Positions 36,415-45,893 of a stretch of DNA of 64,000 nucleotides are shown piece by piece; position 1 is the first letter of the stretch; each line of letters begins with the position of its first letter. The position numbers and the translations under genes were made by a program. Source of the DNA: Guyparkeria halophila (GTDB lineage Bacteria; Pseudomonadota; Gammaproteobacteria; Halothiobacillales; Halothiobacillaceae); the NCBI RefSeq assembly GCF_034479635.1, contig NZ_CP140153.1, positions 1,309,501-1,373,500 on the forward strand, written 5' to 3'. The notes beneath the pieces were generated by a model. The model made no database searches and was not told the origin of the DNA. It saw only the letters and a program-made list of their open reading frames with translations.

Positions 36415-37035
36415 ATGTCCAATCCATCTCAGCACGACTCTAGGGCTCCGGAAAAGGAGCCCGCGGGGCTTGTCGAGCTGCTGCAGTTGTTGGCCAATAT
36501 CCGGGAAAATGATGCCTCGATCCGGCTCGGCACCGTGCTGGACATCGTCGGTCGGCGCTCGTTCGGGCCCATGCTCCTGCTGGCCGGGCTGATCACGGTT
36601 GCGCCGTTGGTCGGCGACATTCCCGGCGTGCCGACGCTGATCGGCATCTTCGTGTTTTTGATCGCCCTGCAGCTGATGCTCAGGCGTGATCACTTCTGGT
36701 TGCCATCGTTTTTACTTGAACGCCGGATTCGACAACGCACGCTGCACAAGGCAGTCGTCTGGATGATGCCCACGGCACGATTCACGGATCGCTTCCTGCG
36801 TCCTCGATTGACGTTTCTCGTCAACGGCGGGGCGAGCTACGGCGTGGCCGTGTTGGCCATGCTGGTTTCCCTCTTGATGCCGGTGATGGAATTCATTCCG
36901 TTCTCGGCCAATGCCGCCGGACTGACGCTGACGATCTTCGGGCTCGCCTTGATCGCTCGTGACGGCGTGCTCGCCCTGGCCGGCTTTGCGCTCACCGGCG
37001 GCAGTGTCGGGGTGATCGTGTGGGCGTTGTTATGA
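36415..37035 (+). CDS. ExoD family membrane protein (second copy)
   Basis: The 206-residue paralogue of the gene at 33115 shares GRRSFGPMLLLAGLITVAPL, PGVPTLIGIFVFLIALQLML and FWLPSFLLERRI with it. Four to five hydrophobic segments are present. The ATG at 36415 has AGGTAGGTG upstream and is preferred to a GTG three codons earlier. A 14-base palindrome CGGGATAGATCCCG (36375-36388) lies just upstream. Its stop overlaps that of the convergent MFS gene by six bases. Confidence 0.85.
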   Translation: MSNPSQHDSRAPEKEPAGLVELLQLLANIRENDASIRLGTVLDIVGRRSFGPMLLLAGLITVAPLVGDIPGVPTLIGIFVFLIALQLMLRRDHFWLPSFLLERRIRQRTLHKAVVWMMPTARFTDRFLRPRLTFLVNGGASYGVAVLAMLVSLLMPVMEFIPFSANAAGLTLTIFGLALIARDGVLALAGFALTGGSVGVIVWALL

Positions 37036-38205
37036 CGATCTGGTGGTGGCAGGGGACCGTGCGCCCAGCAATGGCCGCATTGCCATCACGCCCAGCACCG
37101 CGCCGGGCAATAGCAGCCAGCTCACCTGCGCCCCGAGGTCTTGCCACAGGCTGGTGGTGAGCGGGATGGCCAACGCACTCAAGCCAAAACCGATGCTGTT
37201 CATGATCGCCAGCGCGCTGGCGACCCCATCGGGAGGAGCGTGGCGGCTGGCGAGCGCCGAGAATTGGGCCGAGTCGGCGACCACCGCGACGCCCCAGATC
37301 AACAATGCCGCGAGGGCGAGGCCGACCGAAAGTGAGGCGAGCCAGGGATAGAACAGGCAGAGCGCGCCGGAGATGGCCAAGGCGCCGACGGCAACCCGGG
37401 CGCTACCGAGGTGGCGACTGAGTCGGCCCGCCGCGATGCAGCCGAGGGCGCCGACGCCGATCACCGCAAAGGCGATCAGGGAAATCGTGGTGATGGAAGC
37501 CTGCGGATAAAGCCCGGCAACGAACAGCGGCACGAGTACCCAGAAAGCGTACAACTCCCACATGTGGCCGAAGTAACCCAATGCAGCGGCGCGAAAGCCC
37601 GGCTGGCGAAAAGCCCGGAAAACCCCGCCCCATTGCATCGTTGGCGATCGCGCCAAGTAAGGCCCGTCGTCGAGCCACGCGATCATCGCCCCGCCGGAGA
37701 TGGCGAGTAGGGAGGCAAACGTGATCACCAAGGGCCAAGACAGCCCCAGGCTCAATCCTTGCAGCAAGTGCGGTGTTGCCGTGCCCAGCGTGAGCATGCC
37801 GACCAGCCAAGCGAGCGCCTCGCCGCGACGTTCGGGTGCCCAGCTGACGATCAGTTTCATACCGACGGGATAGATTCCCGCCAGCGCAAAACCGGTCAAG
37901 AATCGGTAGATGCTTGCTGTCGCCAGGTCTTGCGCAAGCCAGGCCAGTGCCAGGTTGGCGCCGGCCCCCGTAATCGCCGAGACCAGGAATACCCGGCTGG
38001 CGGCAAAGCGGTCGGCCAGGCCGGAGACGGCAAACAACAGGGTGCCGGCGATAAAGCCCAGTTGCACGGCGGCCGTCAGCGTGCCGATATCGACCGGTGA
38101 CAGGCCCCAGTCGTGCATCAGGGCATCGCCCACGCCATTGGCGCTGAACCAGAGCGAGGTGCCGAGCAGTTGAGCCAGGACAATGAGGGGGACCGGACGC
38201 ATCAT
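37030..38205 (-). CDS. MFS transporter
   Basis: The 391-residue protein has twelve predicted transmembrane segments. LGTSLWFSANGVGDALMHDW near the start and the loop DRFAASRVFLVSA after helix 2 fit the major facilitator fold. The pattern resembles nitrate/cyanate-type or unassigned MFS members, so no substrate can be named. Start codons at 38205 and 38202 are both ATG. The longer frame to 38286 would run into the cspA terminator. Confidence 0.85.
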   Translation of the reverse strand: MMRPVPLIVLAQLLGTSLWFSANGVGDALMHDWGLSPVDIGTLTAAVQLGFIAGTLLFAVSGLADRFAASRVFLVSAITGAGANLALAWLAQDLATASIYRFLTGFALAGIYPVGMKLIVSWAPERRGEALAWLVGMLTLGTATPHLLQGLSLGLSWPLVITFASLLAISGGAMIAWLDDGPYLARSPTMQWGGVFRAFRQPGFRAAALGYFGHMWELYAFWVLVPLFVAGLYPQASITTISLIAFAVIGVGALGCIAAGRLSRHLGSARVAVGALAISGALCLFYPWLASLSVGLALAALLIWGVAVVADSAQFSALASRHAPPDGVASALAIMNSIGFGLSALAIPLTTSLWQDLGAQVSWLLLPGAVLGVMAMRPLLGARSPATTRSS

Positions 38206-38270
38206 GGCCGGTATCGTACCGGCAACCGATTCGCCACGGTGAGTGCTGTATCGAACTTTTCTCCCGGCCA

Positions 38271-38299
38271 CAAAAAAACCCCGCACGAGGCGGGGTTTT
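38271..38299 (-). terminator. intrinsic terminator of the cold-shock gene
   Basis: CCCCGC and GCGGGG flank ACGAG. On the minus strand the stem is followed by seven Ts, and on the plus strand by TTTT, so it may work in both directions. Confidence 0.85.
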
Positions 38300-38323
38300 G
38301 CTCCGTACCGGGTTAAGACCAGA

Positions 38324-38524
38324 TTAGATCTGGACGTTTACCGCGGCCGGGCCCTTCTGGCCTTGCTCGACTTCGAAGGTGACGGTTTGGCCTTCGGCCA
38401 GCGACTTGAAGCCGCCGCCCTGGATGGCGCTGTGGTGGACGAAAACGTCCTTGGAGCCGTCGGAAGGAGCGATAAAGCCAAAGCCTTTCTCGTCACTAAA
38501 CCACTTAACTGTGCCTGTAGCCAT
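38324..38524 (-). CDS. cspA: CspA-family cold-shock protein
   Basis: The 66-residue OB-fold protein has RNP1 GFGFI in [17 protein letters not shown] and RNP2 in [10 protein letters not shown]. It binds single-stranded RNA and DNA as an RNA chaperone. The family often has several members per genome, so cspA is used in the broad sense. A long AT-rich leader lies upstream and a strong terminator downstream. Confidence 0.96.
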   Translation of the reverse strand: MATGTVKWFSDEKGFGFIAPSDGSKDVFVHHSAIQGGGFKSLAEGQTVTFEVEQGQKGPAAVNVQI

Positions 38525-38743
38525 GATGGATACCTCTGATGCTATGCATGTGCATAATTTTGAATGAAAAACGAGGGGTGCTGAAGGACTGCAAAAGCGT
38601 CAGAGAACTGCAAATCGTAGCGGGTCGTACAAACTGGAAAATTCAATCTGTGGTCCTGCGGGGTTCGAGCCTGGTGCAATTGAGGAGTCCTTAACTGATT
38701 CCTCTCGGGAAAGCGATCTTTCGTTTTCCCGGAACGCATTATC
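38525..38743 (-). promoter_or_regulatory. long leader and probable promoter of the cold-shock gene
   Basis: About 220 bases upstream of the start codon carry no gene. The stretch is lower in GC than its surroundings. GATAAT on the minus strand (38743-38738) is a good -10 match but lacks a convincing -35 box. Long structured 5' leaders are typical of cspA mRNAs, which are thermally regulated. Frames in it are short and not gene-like. Confidence 0.4.
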
Positions 38744-38791
38744 CCGCGTTCGTCCCAACAAACCATAGTTTTTTTGCAAAAGAGGCGACTT

Positions 38792-38902
38792 TTATTGTCC
38801 GTCAACGCTCGAGTTAATCTGCATGTGGCGATGAAGGCGACGGTTTCGCCGACGTAGCGGACGTTTTCGCCGCGTTTTTTCTGATGAAAGTTTCTGCGCC
38901 AT
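38792..38902 (-). CDS. possible small, very basic protein
   Basis: A 36-codon frame from the ATG at 38902 encodes MAQKLSSEKTRRKRPLRRR followed by further Arg and His residues, then a neutral tail. About 13 of 36 residues are Arg or Lys. GGCGG lies just upstream. It fills part of the gap between the mutarotase gene and the cold-shock leader and overlaps possible upstream elements of that leader. It may be chance, since antisense GC-rich frames often give Arg. The rest of the gap, 38903-39008, holds nothing I can assign. Confidence 0.25.
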   Translation of the reverse strand: MAQKLSSEKTRRKRPLRRRNRRLHRHMQINSSVDGQ

Positions 38903-39008
38903 ATGCCGCCAACGCAGCGGTTGCCGGCGCTCGGATCGCAACTGTTGCGGTTTTGCGGGGCAAAAAAGCGTTTCGGGCAACCTCCGGGCCAGAAATGCGC
39001 CCCTGGTT

Positions 39009-39887
39009 CTAGCGGTTGTCGGCGGTCTTCTCGGTATGAATAGTCGCGGACAAGGTATGCGACTCGCCGGGGCGAAGCGAGTAGCGGTTGTCGATGGCGT
39101 TTGCCGTTTCCACGCAGAGCATGTCGCCCCAGGCATCGTCGGGAATGTCGTCAAAGCCCCGCACCCCGTCGGGCCCCGGGTTCCAGACTACGGTGGTTCT
39201 GCTGCCGGTCTTGCCAATATGGATGCGTCGGTGCGGCTGGTGGATTACCGCTTCGCCCAGATGGTCGAAGTAAACCCGGTCAATGGGCGGGTAAACCCGC
39301 AACGCCTCCGCCTGTGTCCCACGGATGCCGCCTTGTTGCTTGTCCCAGTAGGTCAGGTTGTCCAGGCCGTCGACACGGATGCCGCGCGCATCCTCAACGC
39401 GGAAGTAGCTGTGCAGGGCCTCCGAGAGTTCCCATGCGTGTTCGCTGCGGTTTTCCGCGGTGAGTTCGAGATGGAGGCGGTCGTCCAGGACGACCGTAAG
39501 GGTCAGGCGAAAGGCGTGTGGCCAGAGGCGCCGAGTGGCGTCGTCATCGCTGATGGCGAGCACGGCTACCGCCCGGTTGTCATCGTGGCTCAGCCGTTCG
39601 ACTTGCCAGGTCATGTGCCGGACGAACCCGTGGGCACTCAGCGACGAATCGCTGGGGTGGGCACCGAACCAGGGCCAGCAGACCGGGATGCCACCGCGGA
39701 CAGGGCGACTGCCATCCAGTCGGGAGGTCGGGCTCAACCACAACACCTCGTTGTCATCGCTGTCCCGGAAATCGACCACGGTTGCCCCGAGGCAGGCAAT
39801 GGTGGCCCGGCCGTGGCGAGACACCAGTTCGATCGTATCGAGTTCGCCGAGACGGGAAGGGCGGGCAGCGGTGGAGGCGGTGTTCAT
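39009..39887 (-). CDS. yeaD: D-hexose-6-phosphate mutarotase (YeaD type)
   Basis: The 292-residue protein is an aldose 1-epimerase-family beta-sandwich. RGGIPVCWPWFGAHPSD, the active-site HGFVR, LSEALHSYFRV and FDDIPDDAWGDMLCVETANA follow YeaD closely. Catalytic His residues occur in HGFVR and ALHSYF, and the C-terminal Glu in VETAN. It would equilibrate glucose-6-phosphate anomers. The ATG at 39887 gives the usual length. Upstream in-frame codons extend into the diguanylate cyclase gene. Confidence 0.9.
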   Translation of the reverse strand: MNTASTAARPSRLGELDTIELVSRHGRATIACLGATVVDFRDSDDNEVLWLSPTSRLDGSRPVRGGIPVCWPWFGAHPSDSSLSAHGFVRHMTWQVERLSHDDNRAVAVLAISDDDATRRLWPHAFRLTLTVVLDDRLHLELTAENRSEHAWELSEALHSYFRVEDARGIRVDGLDNLTYWDKQQGGIRGTQAEALRVYPPIDRVYFDHLGEAVIHQPHRRIHIGKTGSRTTVVWNPGPDGVRGFDDIPDDAWGDMLCVETANAIDNRYSLRPGESHTLSATIHTEKTADNR

Positions 39888-39909
39888 TAAATCGGTCTCT
39901 CGCTGTCGA

Positions 39910-41181
39910 TCAGCGGTTGTCCGGGCCGACCACCCGGTCGCGCCCCTGTTGCTTGGCCGCGTAGAGTCGCTGGTCGACCAGGTGGATGGATTGTTCCGGC
40001 GTCGAACCGGGCGCCAGGCCCGCCACGCCGAAACTGGCCGTAACGTGTCCGATTTCAGGAAATTCGGTGTCATGGACCAGGCAGCGCAGTTTCTCGGCCA
40101 AGGCCATGGCGGCGCGCTCATCGGTATCGGGGGTAATCAGCATGAATTCCTCGCCGCCCCAGCGCGCAAAGCTGTCCGTCGCGCGCACGTGATCACTGAT
40201 CAGGCGGGCGAAGCGCGTCAGCACCGCATCGCCGCAGGGGTGACCGCAATGGTCGTTGATCTGCTTGAAGCGATCGATGTCGATCATGACCAGGGCGGCG
40301 GGGTGGCCATAACGCTGCACCCGTTCGTGCTCATGGTGGAGGATCTTTTCGAAATGCATCCGGTTGATCAGGCCGGTGAGCATGTCGGTGGTGGCCAGCC
40401 GCTTGAGCTCGTTCTCGGTATGGACGCGATCGGTGATGTCCTTGCCGATGGAGACGTAGCCGGTCAGCTCGCCTTCCTCGTCCCGGACCGGCGTGATGGT
40501 CTCCTCCATGTGGAGCAGCTGGCCGTTTTTCTGCTTGTCGATGAACGTGTCGCGGAATACATCGCCGCTTTTGAGGGTGTCCCAGAGGCGTTGATAGAAG
40601 CTGCGGTCATGCATGCCGGACTGGAGTATGCGGGGGTTCTTGCCGCGGACTTCCTCACGGCTAAAGCCGGTGTGTTCCTCGAAGGCGCGATTGACGTCGA
40701 GGATAGTGTTGTCTCGATCGGTGATCACCACGCTGTCACTGCTGGCGTCCAGCGCGTAGACCAGCATCTGGCGACGTTCGTGCTCACGGGTCTCCAGGCT
40801 GATGTCGCGTTGCACCGAGACGAAATGGGTCACGGTGCCGGCCTCGTCGCGCACCGGCGAAATGCTCCATTCGACATCATAGGCCGTGCCGTCTTTGCGG
40901 TAGTTGATTGTGCGTGCCGCAAAGCGCTCACCGACGGTCAACGCGGCCCGTAGCCGGTCGAGCACCGGGCGGCTGGTGGCTTCGCCCTGGAACAGGCGAG
41001 GTGTCTCGCCGAGGATCTCATCGAGCCGATAGCCTGTCATCGCCAGGAAGGCCGGATTGGCGTAGACGATCTCCGGGCCGGGGTGATCGAGCTCGGCCGT
41101 GGTGATGACCACGGCATCAAACGACTGTTCGACGGCCGCCTGAAGCAGTCTCAGGTATTGGAGATCTTGCATGATAGCCAT
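39910..41181 (-). CDS. diguanylate cyclase with two PAS domains
   Basis: The 423-residue protein has PAS/PAC units at about 12-130 and 135-255, each with the PAS core (NPAFLAMTGYRLDEILG; NRAFEEHTGFSREEVRGKNP) and PAC end (HFVSVQRDISLE; GYVSIGKDITDR). A GGDEF domain fills the rest. The active site reads FARWGGEEF, DIDRFKQINDHCGH is intact, and RATD five residues before GGEEF is an inhibitory I-site. It should make cyclic di-GMP in response to a small ligand or redox signal sensed by PAS. No transmembrane segment is present. ATGs at 41181 and 41172 are both possible. Confidence 0.92.
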   Translation of the reverse strand: MAIMQDLQYLRLLQAAVEQSFDAVVITTAELDHPGPEIVYANPAFLAMTGYRLDEILGETPRLFQGEATSRPVLDRLRAALTVGERFAARTINYRKDGTAYDVEWSISPVRDEAGTVTHFVSVQRDISLETREHERRQMLVYALDASSDSVVITDRDNTILDVNRAFEEHTGFSREEVRGKNPRILQSGMHDRSFYQRLWDTLKSGDVFRDTFIDKQKNGQLLHMEETITPVRDEEGELTGYVSIGKDITDRVHTENELKRLATTDMLTGLINRMHFEKILHHEHERVQRYGHPAALVMIDIDRFKQINDHCGHPCGDAVLTRFARLISDHVRATDSFARWGGEEFMLITPDTDERAAMALAEKLRCLVHDTEFPEIGHVTASFGVAGLAPGSTPEQSIHLVDQRLYAAKQQGRDRVVGPDNR

Positions 41182-41364
41182 TGGCTCAGCGTGTGGATGG
41201 GCAGGCGGTCGCCGGTAGTGATCGGAATTGGGGCATCAGCGGCCGCGTCACATCGGTGTCGCCGAGTCGAGAAAGCGTAGGGAACCTCGTCTCGAATTGC
41301 CAACGTCGTTGGGGGGGCTCGTCGGTCCGGCCGCCGCGAGGTTGCCGCCAACCGTACCGCGTGG

Positions 41365-41844
41365 TCAGTCGTAACGGATATCGACGATTTCCCAGGGCAA
41401 GTGGCCCTTGTCTTCCCCGGCGGGCAGTCGCACCACGTCGCCGGGGCGTCGGCCGATCAGCTTGCGGGCCACCGGGGAGTCGATGCTGATCCAGCCGCGC
41501 GAGGGATCGAGCTCGTCCGGCCCGACCAGGCGCAGGGTGCGTTCGAGTGCCTGGGACTCGCACTCCATCTCGACGAAGGCCGCGAAGTACACCTTGTCGG
41601 TGTCATCCGGGGCCCGGTCGACGACCTTCAGGTTGGGCAGGCGTTTTTGCAGGTAACGGATGCGTCGGTCGATCTCGCGCAGTCGTTTCTTGCCGTAGAT
41701 GTACTCGGCATTCTCCGAACGATCACCCAGGGCCGCGGCCTCGGAAACCGCCTGGACCGTCTCGCGGCGTTCGACGCGCCAGAGGCGGTCCAGCTCGGCC
41801 TCGAGGGCCTTGAAGCCGGACCGGGTGATGATCGGCGTGCTCAT
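41365..41844 (-). CDS. greB: transcription elongation factor GreB
   Basis: The 159-residue protein has the GreA/B coiled coil with ALGDRSENAEYIYGKKRLRE at its tip, where the Asp and Glu reach into RNA polymerase to trigger transcript cleavage. IYGKKRLREIDRRIRYLQKR favours GreB over GreA. The C-terminal FKBP-like domain includes SPVARKLIGRRPGD. The start overlaps the DHH gene stop by four bases. Confidence 0.95.
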   Translation of the reverse strand: MSTPIITRSGFKALEAELDRLWRVERRETVQAVSEAAALGDRSENAEYIYGKKRLREIDRRIRYLQKRLPNLKVVDRAPDDTDKVYFAAFVEMECESQALERTLRLVGPDELDPSRGWISIDSPVARKLIGRRPGDVVRLPAGEDKGHLPWEIVDIRYD

Positions 41845-42926
41845 CGTTCGCCGGCGGCCGGGGTTTTCTCCAGGGTCTTCTGGATGGCGCTGACCGCATG
41901 GGCCAGATCGCGCAGGCGCGTGTCCTTGAGTTCACCACCAGCGGCGCCCGGATGGCCGCCGCCACCGAAGTAGCGTGCGGAAATATCGCCGGCGTTGACG
42001 CCGGGATTGGCGCGCAGCGACAACCGGCCATTGCCCCGGATGCCCATCGCCATGTCGATCTGGCCACGCACTTCCATCATGTCCATGATCACGCCGCGCC
42101 AGACGTCGTGCGGCCAGTTGAAGAATACGCCGGTGCGCACGCCCTCGATTTCCAGGACCGGCACGAAGTCCTCGTCGAGCACCGAGGCCGACAGCATGTG
42201 GAACTTGTCGTTCAGCGGCAGGTTCTCGTCGTTGAAGATGCGCTTTTCCACCCGTCCCTTGAGGAAACCCTTGCGTGCGTCGAACAGTTGACGCTCGAAG
42301 GCCTCCAGCGATTCGCCCGATTCGTGGGAGCGGAAGAACGCCTCCATCACGTGGAAACGATAGGCGCGCTTGAGGTCCTTGAGCGGCGGGGCGAGGTGAT
42401 CGTCCTGCATCACCAGGCCGATCAGATAGATCGCCCGACGGAAATCGTCGTGGTCGCGCAGCCAGCGATCGCCGACATCAATGAACTCGGCGCGTTGACG
42501 CATCAGTTCACGCTTGGACTCATCGAGCTGATCGGCCACGGCCTCGAAGGTCAGCAGGCTTGCGCAGCGGTCGGTGTCGAGGTAGTACCAGTCAAAGGCT
42601 TCGGCACAGTCGGCGCCGGTGGCGTGGTGGTCGAGCAGTTGCAGCTCGACCGGGACCTTCATCTTGCCGATCCGCTTGTCGAGGGCCTTGGCCTGGTCGA
42701 GCGTCAGGTTGAGATCCGTGATCAACAGGCCCGCCGGTTCGCCGGCCTTGATGATGCGCGCAACGATATCGTCGATGGCGTTGTTGATGTCGCGGTAATC
42801 GGCATTGAAGAAGTGGCAGCGCTGGTCGGTCTGGTCGACCATGTACTGCGCGCCGTAGCCGTCAAGGTCGGTGTGCGACAGGTGATACAGCCAGCCTTCG
42901 GGGCGGATGATAGTCGGTGTGCTCAT
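41841..42926 (-). CDS. DHH-family phosphoesterase
   Basis: The 361-residue protein has motif I as HTDLDGYGAQ (His18, Asp20, Asp22), the DHH motif at 99-101 in LLDHHATG, and the DHHA1 Gly-rich motif GGGGHPGAAGG near residue 330. A metal-dependent phosphodiesterase acting on short oligonucleotides, cyclic dinucleotides or pAp is expected. The closest subgroup cannot be named. It overlaps greB, so the two are co-expressed. Confidence 0.87.
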   Translation of the reverse strand: MSTPTIIRPEGWLYHLSHTDLDGYGAQYMVDQTDQRCHFFNADYRDINNAIDDIVARIIKAGEPAGLLITDLNLTLDQAKALDKRIGKMKVPVELQLLDHHATGADCAEAFDWYYLDTDRCASLLTFEAVADQLDESKRELMRQRAEFIDVGDRWLRDHDDFRRAIYLIGLVMQDDHLAPPLKDLKRAYRFHVMEAFFRSHESGESLEAFERQLFDARKGFLKGRVEKRIFNDENLPLNDKFHMLSASVLDEDFVPVLEIEGVRTGVFFNWPHDVWRGVIMDMMEVRGQIDMAMGIRGNGRLSLRANPGVNAGDISARYFGGGGHPGAAGGELKDTRLRDLAHAVSAIQKTLEKTPAAGER

Positions 42927-43044
42927 GGATGCTCGCTGACAGCGGCCGCCGCAAGGGGCGACCGTGAATGAAAAGGTAGCTTCAAGCTATTGATTGATCG
43001 GGAAAATGCAAGTGGTTCCCGTCGTTTCGTTTTGGGGCGATGGC

Positions 43045-44433
43045 TTACTGGCGGCGCCAGGTGGTCCCCTGAGGACCGTCCTCGAGCGTGACGCCGTTGT
43101 CGAGCAACAGGTCGCGGATGCGATCGGATTCCTCGAAATTGCGCGACGCGCGTGCCTCGGCGCGCTGGGCGATCAACTGGTTGATGTCGGCATCGTCGAG
43201 GGTGTCCTCGCGATCGCCTTCGGCACTCCAGTGCAGGAAGGCATCCGGGTCGAGTTGACCCAGGTTGAGGATCGCGCCCATCGCGTTGATGGCGGCCGCG
43301 TGCGGGGCGGCGGATTCCTTGTCATCCTCGCCGATCTTGTGCACCAGGCTTAGCTGCTCGTGGATCAAGGCAATGGCCTTCGGGGTGTTGAAGTCGTCGT
43401 CCATGGCGTCGTGGAAGGCGTCCATGACCTCGGCATTCGGCTCGGCGTTGGCCGGCACTTTTTTCAGTGCGCTGTACCAACGCGACAGACTGGCCTGGGC
43501 GGCATCCAGGTGCTGGTCCGAGTAGTTGAGCGGGCTGCGGTAGTGGCTCGAGAGGATGAACAGTCGCACCACCTCGGGATGATAGCGCTGGGTGACCTCC
43601 TCGATGGTGAAGAAATTGCCCAGCGACTTGGACATCTTCTCGTCGTCGACCCGGACGAAGCCGTTGTGCATCCAGTAGTTGACGAAGTGGCAACCGGTGG
43701 CGCACTCGCTTTGCGCGATCTCGTTTTCGTGGTGGGGGAACATCAGGTCGTGACCGCCACCGTGGATGTCGAAGGTGGTGCCCAGGGCGTCGGTCGACAT
43801 GGCCGAGCATTCGATGTGCCAGCCGGGCCGGCCCGCGCCGAAGGGTGCGTCCCACTGCGGCTCGTCCGGCTTGGCGTGCTTCCACAGCACGAAATCGAGC
43901 GGATCGTCCTTGGCCTCGTCGACGGCCACCCGGGAGCCGGCGCGCAGGTCCTCCGGGTCGCGCCCGGAGAGCGAGCCATAGCGCTCGAAGGTCGAGACGT
44001 CGAAATAGACGTCGCCGTTGTCAGCGCGATAGGCATTGCCGCGTTCGATCAGGGTCTCGATCATCGCGACCATCTCGTCGACGTTTTCGGTCGCCCGCGG
44101 CTGGGAGGTGGGCGGCAGGCAGCCCAGCGCCTCGGCATCGCGGCGCATCAGCTTGATGAAGCGATCGGTCAGCGACTCGATGCTCTCGGCGTTCTCCGCG
44201 GCTCGCGCGATGATCTTGTCGTCGATGTCGGTGATGTTGCGGACGTAGTTGACGTCGAAACCGCGCTCCTTGAGGTAGCGCACCACCATGTCGAAGACGA
44301 CCAGCACCCGGGCATGACCGATGTGGCAACGATCGTAGACCGTCATCCCGCAGACGTAGATGCCGACATGGCCCGGTCGGATCGGGGTGAACTCGCGCTT
44401 GGCGCGGGCGGCGCTGTCATAGATTGTGAGCAT
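43045..44433 (-). CDS. cysS: cysteinyl-tRNA synthetase
   Basis: The 462-residue class I synthetase has HIGH at 37-40, zinc-binding Cys28, and [18 protein letters not shown] and [19 protein letters not shown] carry the remaining zinc ligands. Length is normal. It is divergent from ppiB across a 123-base gap, a common arrangement. Confidence 0.98.
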   Translation of the reverse strand: MLTIYDSAARAKREFTPIRPGHVGIYVCGMTVYDRCHIGHARVLVVFDMVVRYLKERGFDVNYVRNITDIDDKIIARAAENAESIESLTDRFIKLMRRDAEALGCLPPTSQPRATENVDEMVAMIETLIERGNAYRADNGDVYFDVSTFERYGSLSGRDPEDLRAGSRVAVDEAKDDPLDFVLWKHAKPDEPQWDAPFGAGRPGWHIECSAMSTDALGTTFDIHGGGHDLMFPHHENEIAQSECATGCHFVNYWMHNGFVRVDDEKMSKSLGNFFTIEEVTQRYHPEVVRLFILSSHYRSPLNYSDQHLDAAQASLSRWYSALKKVPANAEPNAEVMDAFHDAMDDDFNTPKAIALIHEQLSLVHKIGEDDKESAAPHAAAINAMGAILNLGQLDPDAFLHWSAEGDREDTLDDADINQLIAQRAEARASRNFEESDRIRDLLLDNGVTLEDGPQGTTWRRQ

Positions 44434-44556
44434 GTTGGCTACGATTCCGGGTCGAAGGTCGTTAGACTGTTCTGCATTGGAAATGGCGTATTTTCTGAAA
44501 GCCAGGCTTTCGGGAAAGGCGGTAGTTTAACGGCCCCGACAGACGAGATAAAACGC

Positions 44557-45069
44557 ATGAGTGACATCAACAGCAAGATCCGCTTCTCCACCCGACTTGG
44601 CGACATCGAGATCGGCCTGTACGACGACAAGGCCCCCAAGACGGTGGAAAACATCCTTGCCTATGTCGACTCGGGCCATTTCGCGGGCACGACCTTCCAC
44701 CGCGTGATCCCGGGCTTCGTGGTCCAGGGCGGTGGCCTGACGCCGGAGATGGAGCAAAAGCCCACCCGCGCACCGATCGAAAACGAGGCCAACAATGGCC
44801 TGAAGAACAAGCGTGGCACGCTCTCGATGGCGCGCACCCCCGATCCGAATTCGGCCACCAGTCAGTTCTTTATCAACCTCGCCGACAACGCGTTCCTCGA
44901 TTTCTCCTCGGAAACCCCGCAGGGCTGGGGCTATGCCGTGTTCGGCGAAGTGGTCAACGGCATGGACGTGGTCGACAAGATGGCCACGCTGCAGACCGGG
45001 TCCCGTCACGGCCACCAGGACGTGCCGGTCGACGACGTGCTGATCGACAAGGCCGAGCGCATCGACTGA
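44557..45069 (+). CDS. ppiB: peptidyl-prolyl cis-trans isomerase B (cyclophilin)
   Basis: The 170-residue cytoplasmic cyclophilin has no signal peptide. [26 protein letters not shown] and [17 protein letters not shown] hold the active-site Arg, Gln and Phe residues. The ATG at 44557 is the usual start; the upstream in-frame codons run antisense through cysS. Followed by lpxH after 65 bases. Confidence 0.96.
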   Translation: MSDINSKIRFSTRLGDIEIGLYDDKAPKTVENILAYVDSGHFAGTTFHRVIPGFVVQGGGLTPEMEQKPTRAPIENEANNGLKNKRGTLSMARTPDPNSATSQFFINLADNAFLDFSSETPQGWGYAVFGEVVNGMDVVDKMATLQTGSRHGHQDVPVDDVLIDKAERID

Positions 45070-45134
45070 CGGTTTCACTCGCCTGACACCCCCTCTGACG
45101 ACCCGATTGACCTCCCTGGGAGACGTGCCCGGTC

Positions 45135-45893
45135 ATGGCCGAAACACTGATCATCGCTGACCTGCATCTGGCGAAGCCCGAGCCACGCACGCTGGCGTTG
45201 CTCGACACCTTTCTCGAACGCGCCGAGCACGCCGAGGCGGTCTACCTGCTCGGTGATCTGTTCGATTACTGGATCGGTGACGATCAGCCCATTGATCCGG
45301 CGATTGCCGAGCGGCTCGAGCGCTTTGCTGCTTTGACGGCCCCCGTGACGTTCCAGCCGGGCAACCGGGACTTTCTGGTCGGTCGCCAGTTGCTTGAGCG
45401 CCTCGGTGCCAGGCAACTCCCCGATCAGACTGTCCTCGAGCATGGCGGGCGCCGCTGGTTGCTCACCCACGGCGACGAGCTCTGCACCGACGATGCCGCC
45501 TACCAGGCCATGCGCGCCCAGCTGCGTGATCCGGCCTTCGTCCGCGATTTCCTCTCCCGGTCATTGCCCGAGCGCATCGCGATTGCCGAGGACCTGCGCA
45601 ACAAGAGCCGCACGGCGTCCTCGAGCAAGCCCGAGGACATCATGGACGTCAACGCCGCGGCGGTCGACGAGATCCTCGAGCGGACCGGCGCCGACGGGCT
45701 AATCCACGGCCACACCCATCGTCCCGCGATCCACCGTCTTGCCGGCGGTCGCCCCAGGGTGGTGACCGGGGACTGGGGCGAGGCCGGCTGGCTGGTCTCG
45801 CTTGAGGGTGACGGCCTGACCCTGGAGCGATTCACGCCGGAATCGAGCGAGGTCATCGCGACCTGGCCACCGCGTCAGGAGGCGATCGCATGA
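45135..45893 (+). CDS. lpxH: UDP-2,3-diacylglucosamine hydrolase
   Basis: The 252-residue calcineurin-like phosphoesterase makes lipid X in lipid A synthesis. Metal ligands lie in IADLHL, YLLGDLFDYWIGDD, PGNRDFL, THGDELC and HGHTHRPAI. GGGAGA precedes the ATG. Its presence, with the LolA-like and acyltransferase genes, confirms a Gram-negative envelope. Overlaps pgsA by four bases. Confidence 0.96.
   Translation: MAETLIIADLHLAKPEPRTLALLDTFLERAEHAEAVYLLGDLFDYWIGDDQPIDPAIAERLERFAALTAPVTFQPGNRDFLVGRQLLERLGARQLPDQTVLEHGGRRWLLTHGDELCTDDAAYQAMRAQLRDPAFVRDFLSRSLPERIAIAEDLRNKSRTASSSKPEDIMDVNAAAVDEILERTGADGLIHGHTHRPAIHRLAGGRPRVVTGDWGEAGWLVSLEGDGLTLERFTPESSEVIATWPPRQEAIA

Noticed and set aside
38650-38690. 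GGGGTTCGAGCCTGG, which looks like a tRNA T arm
   Set aside because: No acceptor, D or anticodon arm can be folded around it on either strand.
38542-38805. An 87-codon minus-strand frame in the cold-shock leader
   Set aside because: It overlaps the expected 5' leader and promoter. Its composition is not protein-like and there is no ribosome-binding site.
43360-45069. A 569-codon plus-strand frame running into ppiB
   Set aside because: Its first 400 codons are antisense to cysS and rich in Val, Gly and His, typical of a GC-rich shadow frame. Only the part from 44557 is ppiB.
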